64,000 bases of DNA from Opisthorchis felineus (GCA_004794785.1 SJOL01008692.1:1137640-1201639), one strand, 5' to 3'. Shown: positions 1-13,979, numbered from the stretch's first letter. Program-made: numbers and translations. Notes: generated by a model from the sequence alone, not told the origin.

Positions 1-440
1 TAGGTCGCTGTGTTCTTTGTGTCTGCATTCTCCTGAGCTTTGGAAAGAAGCTCCAGTTTCGCGTCGAGTAGTCTGATTAAAGCGGGGCATTCACATTGGC
101 CTTTTCGATTTAGCAGTGGATATTTGGTTTTGTTTTCGATGGCCTTCTTAGTCGTGGGATGCATTGGACCCTTAAATTAGAGGCAGCTGGTTCAGACAAA
201 CGGGTCAGGAGGGTTAGCCAGTTGGTTTGCTTGGTCGTCCTGTAAACCCGTGCATTTAGGCTGCCACCAGGCCTTGCAGGTGTGGCATTGCATACCACGT
301 CTTACATTCGACGGACACCCACTTCGCGCACACCTATTTTGGTCCGTCGATGGTTGAAGAGAGCGTCCTGTATTGATTTGGTTCATAATTGAGAGTGGGT
401 GTAAAATAGGAACTGAATGCAAAGCAACACGGGTTATCAC
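1..440 (-). mobile_element. LINE ORF1 fragment with PHD-like zinc finger
   Basis: The minus-strand frame 440-192 contains CARSGCPSNVRRGMQCHTC, then KAWWQPKCTGL. This is the Cys/Trp/Cys pattern of PHD-type fingers found in ORF1 of CR1/Jockey-class non-LTR retrotransposons (family knowledge). A shifted frame further on (KLELLSKAQENADTKN) suggests decay by frameshift. It is non-functional. Confidence 0.55.
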
Positions 441-744
441 GTAAATGGTACGTTAGAGTGAAAAAATTCAAAAAATGCCACATGCGAACTCTGTAAATAG
501 ATTGAACAGTGAAGGAATCCTTTCACAATTTTGCACGGGGGAGAAATTAAACCGATTTCGGACGTACCGCGCCAATCAGAAATCAGGATAGGATCGGTGA
601 TTTGATGGACAACTTACTGCACCAGAAGTTGCAAATAGCTTTCTTGGTGCTGCAATATCTGACTGATTAATCGAGTGCGTGTTCTGCAGCAAGATGCATT
701 CCTACTCATAATTTTTCGAAATATAGTTTCTATTAAATACATAA

Positions 745-1190
745 GACCGCCGAAGAAATAATCTCACAGTGTTTTCCTTGAGGGACAGAGATGGGCAACC
801 CACGAATGACCCAATAGTGGTATCTGACCTCTACATTGAACATTATGCAATCCTATGTACTGCCCCAGTCACCTCGTCACATCTAATCTTGTCAAGACGT
901 AACCACGAACGGCCTCTTACCGACTTGGTCTTCACGGAGGAAGACATTCGTCAACTGCTGCAAGAAACAAACCCTTTCAGCGCTTTAAAGGAAGACGAGA
1001 TCCATCCAAAGATCCTGAATGGAACTTCACACACACTGGCAAGGTATCCATATCTGGTGCTTCGTTAGTCGCTGGACGAAGGCAACCTTCCTTCTATTTG
1101 GGAGGAAGGGCTCGTCACGCCAACCGACACAACTTGGATCCGACTATCGCCCGTCAGTAACAGGCATATTAGCCTCACTGGCGTATGATG
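745..1190 (+). mobile_element. LINE ORF2 fragment, N-terminal part of reverse transcriptase
   Basis: The frame contains LTDLVFTEEDIRQLLQETNP, then SALKEDEIHPKIL, and after a stop at 1066 the sequence SLDEGNLPSIWEEGLVTP, then PVSNRHISLTG. This is the conserved region before and at RT motif 1 (DEIHP..., P.YRPISLT) of CR1/Jockey-type LINEs. Stop codons and substitutions show a dead copy. It lies in the opposite orientation to the ORF1 fragment at 1-440. Confidence 0.75.
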
Positions 1191-4100
1191 AAAGTTGATA
1201 TCTTTAGGGCAACACGGATTCCCCCCAAACCGTTTCTGCTTGACGAACATGCCGGTGCTTATGGGCACCTTAACCAAGGCTATGAAAATTTTAAAGTAAA
1301 AAAGGCATGTGTTCTGACCCCAAAATCTCTACAATAATTCCTAATGTCTGCGGGCTCACGCTGGTTTGGTCTGAGCATCTATAGCGCTCTTCCGTCAGAC
1401 TGGTTATACAGTACTCAAAGATTGCAGCGAAATGCGCATAAAGCTATGGTACAGTGCAGCGGAAATGCGCATGTATACATTATGAAAGATGTGTATTGGG
1501 TGGTTTGCTCTCCTCATCCGTATCTCAAAAATATAAGGTAACACTGTCGAAATAGAAAGCCTAATTTGCTCTATACTGTAAGCTTCTTGTGGTGACTTGC
1601 TTAAAAGATGGCCGTTATGGCTAGTTCAAAAAGAAATAGCTAGTCACGTGCGGCTGGTTTTCAAAATGTCATTAGCTGAGCGATTTTATACATGATGAAT
1701 ATGTCGCTAAGAGCAAAGCTCCTGCTGAATGGGTGGGTGGCTAAAGTTTATTTCTGGGTCGACAGGAACAAATTCCAGACCCAATGAAGTGGATAAGAGA
1801 TAATACGCGAAGTGAAGGATATTGCCGCTTTAACCCACGATCACTGAAGGACGCTGTTTGGGCTAATGACCAGCAGGGAGACGCTGTTACATCCTACCCG
1901 AACTAATCGCCTTGGAATGAGATTTGCTAAACAGTAGGCAAAACCCAGATACCCAACTCTTTCTGGCGATGGAAAAGGCTCGAATGTGATACTTTTAATA
2001 AGTCATAGAACGAGTCGACCAGTCATAACATCTGCCTCCTCCAACTCTGTCAATTTGCAAGCCAACTGTGTTGAATTGGTGATACAAGAAGTAAGCGATC
2101 GAGATGTTCCGAGCCGAGTTAATTAGTCCACCACAGTGAGGAAAGTTTACAAGAGATTTTTTGTAAGTTCCCACAAGTTTGTGATGGATACAGGTAAAGC
2201 TAATGAAGCAGTAGTTGGGAGTTATGTCGATCAACTGCTCTCTAACTTGCGAATGGTGGCTCTCTTCCATACCAACAAAAATGCTGGACATTCAGTAGCA
2301 AAGAGGTCCCTTCAACGTGGTAGCCAAACACCTGGATGTAACACGTAATTAATTGGTGCCTTCGAGAGCTTCTGCAGTGGCCTCAAAAGTCAATAATCTG
2401 CGGCGATCAGTTGCAGTGAGCAACGCCAAAGTACTGTATCAGACTCCATATATTAGACACCATAAAACTAAATTCCATCGGCCAACTGAGTCCAGGCTCA
2501 TCGGACCCCTCAGTTTATCTTATGAGCATTCAAAAGCTGTTTGCATCTGCATTCACAAACTATGTCAGTGATAAGCAAACAAGCCACGGGCAGGAAATCA
2601 ACAAGAAGTTGAAGCAAAAACAAAAGGCCGAAACTAAAGAAAAACCAGATGAGAAGAAAGCACACAGTATAATAAGGTTTATTGGGTGTAAACACAACCG
2701 GGAATAGGGAGGCTTGCAAGCCGGAATCGCAACTGTCAATAATGTACACCATTCCGGGACGGGTTGCTCCGAGTCCTTGCCTCTCATTTTTAGCGGATGA
2801 GAGTAGGACGGGCCAATGGTATCTAATGGGATAATATATGAAATACTATTGAAGGTTACAAGTGGTCGCGGGACTTAAAGACGTCACATCCTCCCCATGT
2901 GCTTCCGCAGCTACTTCGGTGAGACCGTACCAAAAATAGGAGGCACTTGACCAGGATTTTGACCTCACTATGGGCCGTCCGCATTGCATAAGCTTGGCCG
3001 TCCTGGGTTCAAATTCCAAAAGTCTTGAATGCAAGGCAAACATTTTACCTCAACGACACGGGCGGATATTGTATGCAACTGAATAATCACTTTCGAGCAG
3101 ACAAGCGCAATATTGCTTGCAACCAGCTATTGGTCCGCCCGATGAATAGAAAAACAGTTGTGCTTGTTCTGATTGCCCAACCTTCCTGGGCAAGCAAATC
3201 ACGCCTAGCCGCGTGAATGCATTTTCTTGTTCATTTGTGATAATTAAGGCGCATTAAAGGTGCTCTAACGGAGCAATGGTAACGCATTTGCCTTTCATGC
3301 CACAGATCTGGAGTTGAAACCATGGTGTGGCCAAGAAAATGCACTGATAAGGGGCTCCAATGGGAGCAAAACTAGTCTTCAGCACTCCGTAACTTTGGTC
3401 GAGCTCTCCAGAATGGTTACATACGGACGTTGAGAAAACGAGAGTGGTGCCAACATGCAAATAAACTTTTCTGATCTCGAAATGGTGTTAAGAAGCTGGG
3501 ATATTGTACTTCGCACTTAAATGTGATTGGATAGATTAGCACCTGACAGAAGTAGTCACAGCTCGGCTGGGGGAAGTGGGATCGCTGAAAGCCCGGTGAA
3601 ACAGTACCAACCACGCTGTGCGAGTTGTTGCGGCTTGATAGAGAGAATAGGCTGTTCATAAAAGGCTGTGTTCACAAAGACAATCAACAGTATACACTGG
3701 TGTATGGAAGAACCAGGAAGCTTACTGAGTACACATAGTTAAATAGATTCATTAGTTATACACGTGTGTAGAAAATCAAATCCTCGTGGATTCAGGTCAG
3801 CAAGTTTAAAACCTGGACACGGATTTGTACACTAAGAGATAGAAGGAGGATCTGCCGTCGCAGCGTGTGGTACCGGACAGAAAAGCCTTACACGGATGCC
3901 GCATACACAGTTGTATTCAGAAGACTATTGAAAATTTGTATACAAATAATTTACCAGCGATACATGATGGGTTTTGGAGGTGAAAAACAGAATTATTCAT
4001 GGAGCCAGAATAAGGGTTAGAGGACTCCATGATTGGTTCGCGTGAAATCGCGATGCCTGGAGACGCAGATTTGGAAAACAGAGTGAAACCATCATTAGGG

Positions 4101-7100
4101 AAAAATTCCCTGCGACCGTGACAAAAAACTTAAGTAGCCACGCAGTAAAGAATAGTGGCAGGCGGAATAATTTGTTTCAAAATTGGAATCAGAAGAGAGT
4201 GTATGCTTAGATGAGACACTGACGCGGATGGTGTTACTTATTACGGAACAGGATAAGGTGGGGCAATCTCTACGGTTACGGATTATTTACGCAGCGTACA
4301 CAGATTCCGTACCTCTCCGCTGGATACTCTACTGTATTTTCTCGCCAACGTTCACACTGGAGATCACTACACTACAACAGTGTTGATGGTGTCAAATAAA
4401 CCTGAACTATAGTGTTTTGATCTATAAATAGGGAAGCGGTGAAAAGAGGCCTTTTTATCATTCCGGAGGAAGCAAGGTACACCAATGAGAAGGAGGACTG
4501 CGTTTCATCTAGACCCCAAAGTCTTTGCTGTGGTCAAACTGGGTACCGTCGAATTCTTAGGTGGTGACAATAAAGTGAAATCAGTATACCGGCTTTTCAA
4601 ACGATATATGTACGGTTTTGTGCAGGGCTAGCAGGCGATGTTTGGTTTGAGATCATGGGAACTCCAGATCGTATTATTGAGCCATCGGCAGAAAGCGGTT
4701 GGTTGCAGCAGAAGGGGCGGCAGATAGAATATTCTCAGTAATAATGTTGTGGAGCTGGATCGAGTGACAGATCATTAGAGGACCCAGCTGGAGGGCATGC
4801 AGTCGAGAAAGAACTGACCACGGGCCAGTACCATAAATTACCGATTGCGCCAACTTTGCTTACCAGCGGAAAAGCGAACAAAGAATGCCTAAGCCTTCCC
4901 AACGATTCAGAGTAACGTCATGCGGTACTTAGTCACTGAATGACGTGGAGGGTATCTTTTTTATTTCTGACAGCGGTTGATTCAACAAATTTCAGGTAGA
5001 TTTGTCTGGTTTCGCAGGAGCCAGCCAGTAGGAAACCATGTAAAAGGGAACGTAGAGGTGCAAAAGATTGCAAAACTTGATGGACGATTTTGATATGTCT
5101 GTAAGGAATGGGTAGCAGGATTATTAATGTATAGATGTCAGGTTTCGTATTGACCACCGTGCTTATATTTTGGTTGAATGTTCTTCTACTCCCAGTGCAA
5201 AGGAATTCCGCCGGTGAAAAATGAGCAGTAGAAGAGCACAGGTTATTGAAGCACAAGAACAAAGGCGCGTTATTTGACTAGCCTGGGGTGAATGCCATCA
5301 AGTCCAGGAGAATTACCCTGGTGGCAAGCTAACAGTTGTCCTCAAGCAATGAGCACGGAGAAGGTCACGGAGCAGATGGATGTGGCGGGAAGTGGTGAAA
5401 ATTTGGTGCATATGGAAGGAGGAAAGCTGTGTTTGGTGAAGAGCACTGGTGATGTACAACCAGCATACCGGTTGCCGCGTGATCCGTGGATCCTCTTCTT
5501 CGTCACATACCGTCGTAGTAAGCAGCGCGGGATTCGCTTCCTGTTGTTGCCGTACGTATGAAAACTGTTGCAGTGTGGAGCTCTGTTCTATCATCAGAAA
5601 CCGGGTTTTGTCATTTTTAGTACCCTGGAATGACCAGGAGTTTCCGATGGCGAGAAGATAAATGCCACACTGAATTTGGGCGCAATGCCCCTTGACCGTG
5701 CATTGTTCATCAAGGGCCTCCGCGGTGTGTTGACGCTATTGGAGATGGCTGGGTGCGTTAGTAAAAATGCTTTAGTGGCACACTTTTGCGATCGTACTGG
5801 CGATTTGGCGATCTTGTTCCCAAAGGAAAAGATCTGGCTGCTGGAACCAGCTTCGGCAGCAGAGAAAGGGGGTGGTTGCAGCATAGCTAACTATGGCGAA
5901 CTTGAGTGGGCTGAGGTCACAGGTAGGCATCCAACACACCAGCGTTCTTTACGACACAAAGACAGCCTAGGAGAGCGTTGGTTTCGACCTCACTCATCAA
6001 GAAGCGCTTGTTAGAAGAACTCGGCATCAGAATTGTGAAACCTTTAGCCGTATCAAAACTTTTCGTTTGATGCCACACAATGTTACCTAGGACGACAGAA
6101 TGAAAAGGAGGACGCGGGCTGCTAGGGAGCTCCATGTTATGAGTTGGGTGTCAAAGCCGCTAATTAACACAAACGGAGGCAGTTAAATGAAAGTGTGTGG
6201 GAAAGTTGGAGAGAAATAAAAAATTTTTGGTGGTGGAATAGTGGATGGCGGCGAATGAGACCACCTGAGAGCAGTTGAATTTCAGGGAGAGCCAAATTGT
6301 CTCCATTTGATAAAAAGCTACGAGAGACTTTTGGGCTCAAAGGAAGCAGCAAGGTCGCCATCTGTGCAGGCATGAGCACGACCAACGGAGTCGGGTGTAG
6401 CCGTACATAGGACTACTTCGCGACCAGGAAGCTCTCCTATATGACCTTGAATATCCGGACGCAATCATGATTAAGGGACCAGTATCAAGTGAGGAGACAC
6501 AGGGGGAATAGTCTGCTGTAATTTTTTGCAACAGCGTCACAGTCACTGCAGGTGCAATCGACTGATGTCGTGTTTACAGAAATGGATCGCACGTTTACCC
6601 GACTGGTTGTTTAATGGGCGAAAATGAGGTACCGGCTGACAGTCGGCTGAAAAATACGTGATAGGGAAGGAATATCGTTTAGCAGTGCATTGTTTGGGCG
6701 CAGTTGGCAATCAAGGATATGTAAAGACTGCGGCGATACACGTAGTTAGGGGACTTGTGGTTGGGAAAGGACAGGAGATTGTGGATATAGATGTGGAAAG
6801 GGAAGCGGTGGGCACTGGGATGGTGCGAGGTGCACGGCAGTAGCATGCATACCGGAGGGCCGGTAACTGCGCGCAAGTTGGGGGAACGGAGGATGAGAAG
6901 GATGCGTCGACAAGAGGAGCATACGGCAATTTTGGAAGGATAAAGTGGAGGATGGTTATTTGATTGAATTGCTAATCCAGATGACTCGCAAGGGCGAACG
7001 AGCGTTTGGGTTGCGCAAACGCCGGCTTCTTTGGACGAGAGCATGAGACCCCCAGCAGTTAGTTGGGTTGGAGAAATAGGATTTGCGCCTTGCAGTAAAC

Positions 7101-9829
7101 GTACCGGTTTCAGTAGCTTGAGTGAGCATGGGACCCGTTTCAGCGGGGAGGAACTACGCCACGGGTCCGGCTTTGCTGACTGGTGTCAGAGGGTTTGGAG
7201 CTGGAGCGCCCCTTCTAATTTGGAGTAAAGCCTAGGAAAGGGAGGACAAAAATCGCGACACATTGGGGAACTTTTTATTGATGTTGATTTGAATGACTTG
7301 ACAGAGCCGAACAATGTGGAGTTTGGCAAAGCGACTGTGGCGGAACAGTTGAGCAGTTCGGCGGACATGTGACGACAGCTTCCTTAGTTAGAGGAACCCC
7401 GGAGATAGCTACCCTGGAGAGATAGTTTAACCCAATATTAACAGCGAAGAAAGCGATGGGACTGAGGAGCAGACTTGAGCTCTTTGGTTTATAAAAAACG
7501 CGAAAAGTATCGGACGTAGCACGAGTTTATCGTGGTTACGGTACACCCAGAGGATGCGAAACTTATTGTGTTCGTGCGGCGATTGCATGGTGGGTTTGAA
7601 CGGCACCTGAGTATGAACAAGTCGGAAGTTGGTGACGTCAAGTAGCTGGACTTGATCCGGAACAGAGGTATTGGCTCGATTCCTCAGGAAAATAGTTAGG
7701 AAAACTGGCAACCTAAGGTTTGTTTGAAGTCATGAACGTTCATAGCTCAGATGGTCCACCCGGGAAGCCCACTCCCGAAGGAACCACAATCAGCCAGAAG
7801 AGAGCTATGACGGCGCCGGTGTGCGTAACGCCTCCAGAAGAATTTTGGGTGTGCGGTCACGCAGACATTAAGGAATGAGTAGTAGGAACACTGAGGCAGG
7901 ACACCTCAAGTCATCAACTTCTGAGCAGCTGTTTGGTTGTGCTCATTCTCAGAGCCCCATAAAGAATTCCGAAGGTTAGGCCTTATGTTACTGGTGATGC
8001 CCACTGAGGCAGCCCTTCCGAAGTTTTTGACGTGGGTTGCCAAGATGCCTTTGCTCTAGTTAGGACCCCTGGAAAACCCTAAGTCCGCAAGGTCACTAAC
8101 CAAGATCTAGAGTCTGATTGGCCCCCAAGACGACCAATCTGAGTACGGTCCCCCTGATCCGTGCCCCTTTCGCCATAAATTTGTGCCGTCTAGTTCGTGT
8201 TCGCCACTTCTTGCGGTAGTTTTCAGGTCGTATGGGCGCCAGGGCACGGTAAACGGTGGAAAATGTGGTGGCGTCAAACAGTACGTGCCTACACCCACTG
8301 ATGTTTCCTCTGTTAGTGACGAAACGTTTTCAGTCCAATTGCAAATCTCGGCGAACAGGCCGAGAACAGGCCGGCGAACAGTTAAACAGCAATCTGGGCA
8401 TCCCATATCCCACAGAAACGATGCTGTTCCAACTGTCCAATCAGACCGCCATGCTCGGGCACGGATTTCGGCTAGATCTAGCGTGTAGATAACACCGTAT
8501 TGATAGTGGCTGTCGCGACGTATGATCAAAATATGAACCGCGTGCCCGGCGAAAGTTATTGAATGCACAACGCAGCTAGACTTCAAAATGACGTAAACCG
8601 GTCACTTTGTCACAACCGTAAAGAGTTACTGCGGAAGCGCCTACAACCATCCAGATATCCATCAGCATTGTAGTCTACGCCTAAAGATGTCTGACGAAGC
8701 TCAAACGGACACCCCGTCCTCCTACTTCAAAATGCAACCGAAACTGGAAAAGTAGATAACGAATAAGTTAAGCGTCGAATTCGCATGGATTTTTCTACTC
8801 CAAGAGGATCCCCGAGGGTTAGCGATTCAATTCAGTGCTCCGTATTGGTTAAAAAGGTGATACTCTCGGGCTTTACTTTTGCACCTGATAGGAGCATGTA
8901 ATTGCTCTACAGTATAGAGGAGTGCCTATCAACATCTTCCCAAGGTACAGTCGTATCAACTGTTATGTACTCCTAATATCTACCGGAACCTAAAAAACGA
9001 CGTTTTGGCCAACAATATGATGAATAACGTCATATCTGAGTGCCTGGGTTTCCATAGCGAAGAGACTCTATCCAGACCTGACTGCAAATCCATATCTCGT
9101 AGGCACAACAGCGGCAACTTCGTCACAGTTAGGCCTGGTGAGATCTGTCTCACTCCCGAGGGAGCCACAAAAGCCGAACAAAAAGCTATTGAATCCACCG
9201 ACTGATCCAGGGGAATGAGCAAACATTCTTCTCCTAATAGTCCATGAAATTACAGCCGAGTAAATCTGATTTTCTGAGAAAGCCGTTCGGCCAACGTGCA
9301 CAGCCGGAATGGAGTCTCCCCTCGAGAAATGTGTCATGAGGTTCCGTCTCCCTAACCTGGATGTCCAGACAGCCGAGAGATGATGTGATGCCGACGTAGT
9401 CGGATTTCATTCGGTGATGAACAAGCTTTTCGATGTGACAGTGAGGAGTTTAGAGCACGAGGTGAAGCACGTTCGAGACCGTTAATGATTTCTGCTTCTG
9501 TCGAGGAGGCGTCCCTCCTGTTACGAAACGCCTTGAATTCTCCTCCAATATCTGGCGCTTGATGACAGTTAGAAGCGGTTAGGTGGCGTAATTCCTTTCA
9601 GGGGGAAAGTGAACGAAGGAGGGAACCAACTTTTGTTTTAGTAGCTTTTTGCTAGCAAGGAAAAGGCCGGCACTGAGCTGGGATATCTTCGCCACCAGGA
9701 TGACCCGTCATCAACTGTGAAGTACGCCTATGACAACATGAGGAGTGTGATGGGAAATCGAGGTGATTTGAGAAACCGGATCAAAGCTGTTCAGGCTAAC
9801 TTCATTGGGCTATCGGAATTGAAACTGCT
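1191..9829. other. Long region without assignable genes
   Basis: Only short open frames (up to 159 codons on minus at 8107-8586) on both strands, with no recognised domain or splice pattern. Two B-box-like tRNA remnants lie at 2.93-3.02 and 3.26-3.32 kb. 4.4-7.7 kb has somewhat longer purine-rich frames that could be a worn retroelement, but I cannot name one. The density of LINE debris on both sides suggests old transposon sequence. Confidence 0.4.
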
Positions 9830-11330
9830 AATCCGATGTCTCCACCGACCACCTTCAATGCTTCGGAGACACTGCTGGTCAGACATTCACAGCTTTGGTA
9901 TGTCCTCTGCACGTAGAGGCCACGTTTCTGATCCATAAAGCAGTCAGGATCGCACTATCACAGTGTATACTGTAACCTGGACAGACAAGCTGACGTCACC
10001 CCGGCGTTATAGGTGTCGGAGGTTGGTAGAAGCTGACCCTAGCTTTCCCGATTCGAGAAATAATCTCGCCTCCAGCCAGTCCACTGGAATTTATACAACT
10101 ACCCAGGTAAATAAATTCATCTACCACGTCGATTGCCTCGTGAGCAAGCATGCGGTATGGGTTTAATTCCACTTAGTTTTGTAACAACACTTCACACTTT
10201 TCAGGTGTGAAGCGCACACCTAACCTTGCTGCAGAACTATTTGGGTTGTTTACAATGGTTTGCATTTTGAAGGATCTAAACCAAGGAGAGAAATATCATC
10301 CGCACACTCAATGTCTGCGGGCGAATGCTCCAGTAACATTTCGATCCCCGAAATTTCAGAGGTGGACAGAAATCTCAAGCGGCACACCAATAACAAAGTT
10401 GAAGAGGAAAGGTGAGAGAGGACAGCCTTGACTTACACGGCTGGACGCGGTGAGCTCTGGCGAAAGCTTACTGCGTACTCGTGCGCGCTCATAGGGGTTC
10501 GCGTACAGTGCTTTCATAAGGGATGTAAATTTGGAAGGGACACCGCCAAAGTCTCTGACGACCGGTGGAGTCGAAAGCAGCCTTCAGATCATGAAAAACG
10601 AGCAACGTGGAAAGAAAATGGTGTTCAAGGTAATGATATGGTCAATGCATTCCCGATTATGGAGAAACCCAGCTCGGTTCTCACGAGTTTGTGTCTCCCG
10701 ATAGTCAATCAGCCTGCGCTGAATAATGCCGGAGAGCACCCTGAACGTGACAGCCACCAGGCTGAAGCCATGATGGTTTTCGCATGACGTTTTTGGGGCC
10801 TTTTAATAGGCTGGGATCACGGCCGAGGCGCCCCATTCCGTCAATATTCTGTTTTCGTTCCAATTGGGGGTCGTCACACTATTCACCTTCTTTTAACAGT
10901 GCGAGACACATGCCATCTGGGCCGGGTGCCTTTTCACGTTGGTGGAATATCTCACTCTGGATTTCTACTGTTGACGGTGGGATGGTGTTGATGTTCCTCT
11001 AAGGGTTTTGTTGAAGGAGACCGGCTCAACTTCCCTTTAAAGTGTCCAGTCCATCGCTGAAGACGATGATTTTGCAAGTAAACTTCTGTCCTGTTTTATC
11101 CACACACTGTTTCGCTAACACCTGTATTGTTCAAGCTGGTTGATCGAATCAGCCGACGCGGCGTCGCTGTTGCCCGTGGCGAAGGCCTTCACCATCTCTT
11201 GGGCCTCTGCAGTCCACCCTCGTGAGCCATCGCAGTCGCTAGTTTCCGGTATGGCTTTTCTTGACGATATACAGACTACATCCCCGCTAGTTGTAGGTAT
11301 CGTGGGTCAATTACTGATTGTCGCTCTTTC
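9830..11330 (-). mobile_element. Decayed LINE reverse transcriptase, minus strand
   Basis: Reading the minus strand from 11330 down: FATGNSDAASADSI, KAPGPDGMCLALLKEGE (about 10.9 kb), FRVLSGIIQRRLIDYRETQT and ENRAGFLHNRECIDHI (10.6-10.75 kb). Then come RT motif C as DIECADDIS (10295-10315), a KCEVLLQN-like stretch, and LLYGSET-like tail remnants to about 9830. The order is that of a complete non-LTR RT domain, interrupted by many stops and frameshifts. All plus-strand ORFs here are shadows. Confidence 0.8.
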
Positions 11331-11439
11331 TGGAACACCTATGTGAATTCGGATGACGCTTACTTGTTGTTGCTTCTCGTTGCGCTTTTCAAGGGCGTAC
11401 AAGGTGTGCCCATATCGCGTGGCCACCGGACACGGCTAT

Positions 11440-13440
11440 CGGACACTGATGTGAAACAAGTCCACCAGAACCACCTGCTGAAATCCTTTTTGGACAAGGC
11501 GTCTTCTGATTTTGACTCTTACTGGAAGGTACTGTCCGCAAGCCTGCAAGATTCTGGGCGCTCCGCCTGTGGCGTGGTTCAGCCGACTAGACCTAGACAC
11601 TGGGTCTCGAACAACACTAAAATTGCTCAAAGCTCGGACATTTATTCCTCCTGGTCGAGAGTACAATACTGCTGGACGAACTGCCAGACTTCAGGTGAAA
11701 AGGCGCATCTGCGCGGATAGTGAAGCTGAAAAGTCTGATGAGTCGAGAAACTCTGGGAATGTGCGTAAACTATTCCATCTGATGTGCGGAACAAGCCCAC
11801 AGAAGCCCTTGACGATAACAGAGGCTGGACTGTCTTTAAAACAGAGGAGCGCCTGAATGGTTGGGTTGGCCAATTTCACCAACAGTTCAACTGGCCACTT
11901 GCATTTGCCAAGCCGGATTCTCGACGTGGAATGCAACCGTAGACATTGGGCTCGAGACCCTCGACGGTTTCAGAAACAGGCAAATGCTTTTTCTCCCTCA
12001 AGCGTTACCGAGCTCCCACCCACTCTGTTCAAAGATGGTGTTGAACTCCCCAGTCAGAACTTATCCAACTTACTTGCCTCTATCTTGGCAACACAGACCG
12101 CCTCAATGCGCGTGAAGACAGGACCCGAAAACGGCAAGCAGGATCCCGGCCTGGAGGGGACACCATTATGTGTTGGAGCAACAACATGCGTAGAGGCGCC
12201 CTCAATCTTCGTGTTCATTGACTTCAAAGGCGCATTCGATTCTGTCGACCGGTTGGTTCTTTCCAACAGGCTTGAGCAAGTGGGTATACCCCAGAAGCTC
12301 GTGAATATAACACACTGAATTTGTATGCTTGTGGGCGCATGATTGTGTATGGGGAGCTTTCCAAAAGCTTCCCCACAAGGATGTCTACTCTCTCGATTCT
12401 TTTGTTTACTTTCGTTATTGATGAGGTAATGAGGGAAACACTGGAAGGTCTCCAAAACTCCGATGTTCAGATCTCTCCGAGAGAGAACCTTGTTGACCTG
12501 GAACATGCAGACGATATCGCTGTTATTTTTGAAAAAAGGAGCAGGAGGCGCAAGCATCATTATAGAAGCTGACCAAGGTCATCCAGCCCTTCGGCATGTG
12601 CTTTGCGCCCACAAAATGAAAAAGTCTTGCTGCAGGACGTGCAGTCCTTAAACGTGTCTCCAAGAATCCAAGGAGTGACACTGGGAGCTGTGGAACACTG
12701 AAAGTATCTCGAAAGTTGCTTTATCTCTGACGGTAGTGCGACAGACAAAGTGAACGCAGGAATCTCAAAGACCAGAATCGCTTTTGCCAATTTGTGCAAC
12801 TTGTGGCATCAAAAAGGTATATCACTGGATCTCAAAAGATGCGTATGCCGGATTACCGTGCTGGCTGTATTTTTGTGCAGCTGCGAGACTTGACCATTTC
12901 GGGTGGAGGATCTTAGACGTCTTCAGGTCTTTGACCGCCAATGTTTCGGGACTATAGCTGGGGTCTTCTGAAACGAAGGAATTCGCAATGAAGTGACCAG
13001 GAGATGGGTTTTGTGCGTATCAGACGGTACTTCGCTCAAAGAATGCATCTAGCAGGCTTAGGTGACTGGGCTACGCATGCCGAATTACCGCCTGCCAGAA
13101 AACACTGTTTTCCGAGAGGAGTTGAAGTGGCTGATTGATGAAACTACCGCTGAGATCTGCATGAATATCAAGTGGGACAGCAGTGGAGTTTATGCCAGAA
13201 TAAAGTTAGGAGGTATCAACATTCGCATGTTTTCGCTTATCTACCCTACTTTGTGCAACGAATAAGGCGACCCGGATGATGACACTGTGTGACTGCCGTT
13301 GTGGCAGTGACACTTGTATTTGCATTTGGGGTGAGATGCTGCCAAGATACTCATACCTAGACAGTAGGATGATCTGGGCCCTCGACCAAAGCCCTTGGCT
13401 CAAAAGCTTAACCGCAAGGCATCAGTGACTGGCATGAGAC
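11440..13440 (+). mobile_element. Decayed LINE reverse transcriptase, plus strand
   Basis: In order: GSRTTLKLLKARTFIPPGRE (11.6 kb), RT motif A as FIDFKGAFDSVDR (12214-12252), motif C as DLEHADDIAVIFE (about 12.5 kb, His for the usual Tyr), then KVNAGISKTRIAFANLCNLW. The LINE tail follows (WHQKGISLDLKRC, RVEDLRRLQVFDRQC, IRNEV) to about 13.0 kb. Several frameshifts and stops make it inactive. It is oriented tail-to-tail against nothing and head-to-head with the 9.8-11.3-kb copy. Confidence 0.85.
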
Positions 13441-13524
13441 TACTAAAATAGTCTGAGTTTTTTAAGGGAAAAATTACCCCACGTGTTCCAACTTCTAACC
13501 CCGAGGGCTAGAAGGCTGAATTTG

Positions 13525-13699
13525 TCCGGTTCAGTGGTTAGAGCGCGAATTTACTGACCGGAAGTTCCGTGGTTGGAACCCGACCTCTATCTAGGCTTGG
13601 GAAACCTGGCAGTATCTTAGCCCTCGTGCTCCCTTCGGGTGGCATGGCAGCTAGGCGCCGAAAGGGTGTGACAGCTGAACGATTATTTGATTTATTGTT
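13525..13699 (+). mobile_element. tRNA-derived SINE, copy 1
   Basis: Member of the window's common ~180-bp SINE. It has a tRNA-like head (GTTCAGTGGTTAGAGCGCG as A box, GGTTGGAACCC as a mutated B box), the shared body (CTAGGCTTGGGAAACCTGGC, CCGAAAGGGTGTGACAGCTG) and the tail GAACGATTATTTG. It has a short internal deletion after the head. It lies just 3' of the plus-strand LINE remnant ending near 13.44 kb. Confidence 0.85.
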
Positions 13700-13979
13700 T
13701 GCCCGGTCTCCGTCCATGACCAGCCTGATAGGAGACGCTCTGGATTTCTCATCGACATCCTCGAGTACTGCTCACTGAGTTACTAGGGTACGCAACCTCT
13801 TGCATCTCAATATGATCTGGTCTCCGCTCGACGGAGAGCCACCCAACGGAAGGGCAGCAACCTAGACGAGACAGTGCACCAGCGCAGAAGTGAAAACTCT
13901 TTTCAACTTGGACGGATGTACTGCATCTATGTGTGGCCAAGGGGTTGTTTACGTTTTAACACAACCCCTGTCAAGCATC

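Noticed and set aside
5676..6014. 112-codon plus-strand frame as a gene
   Set aside because: No domain recognised, and long overlapping minus-strand frames cover the same bases. There is no splice or promoter support.
8107..8586. Long minus-strand open frame (159 codons)
   Set aside because: No recognisable domain, no splice-site context, mixed composition and overlapping open frames on the other strand. Likely chance or decayed repeat.
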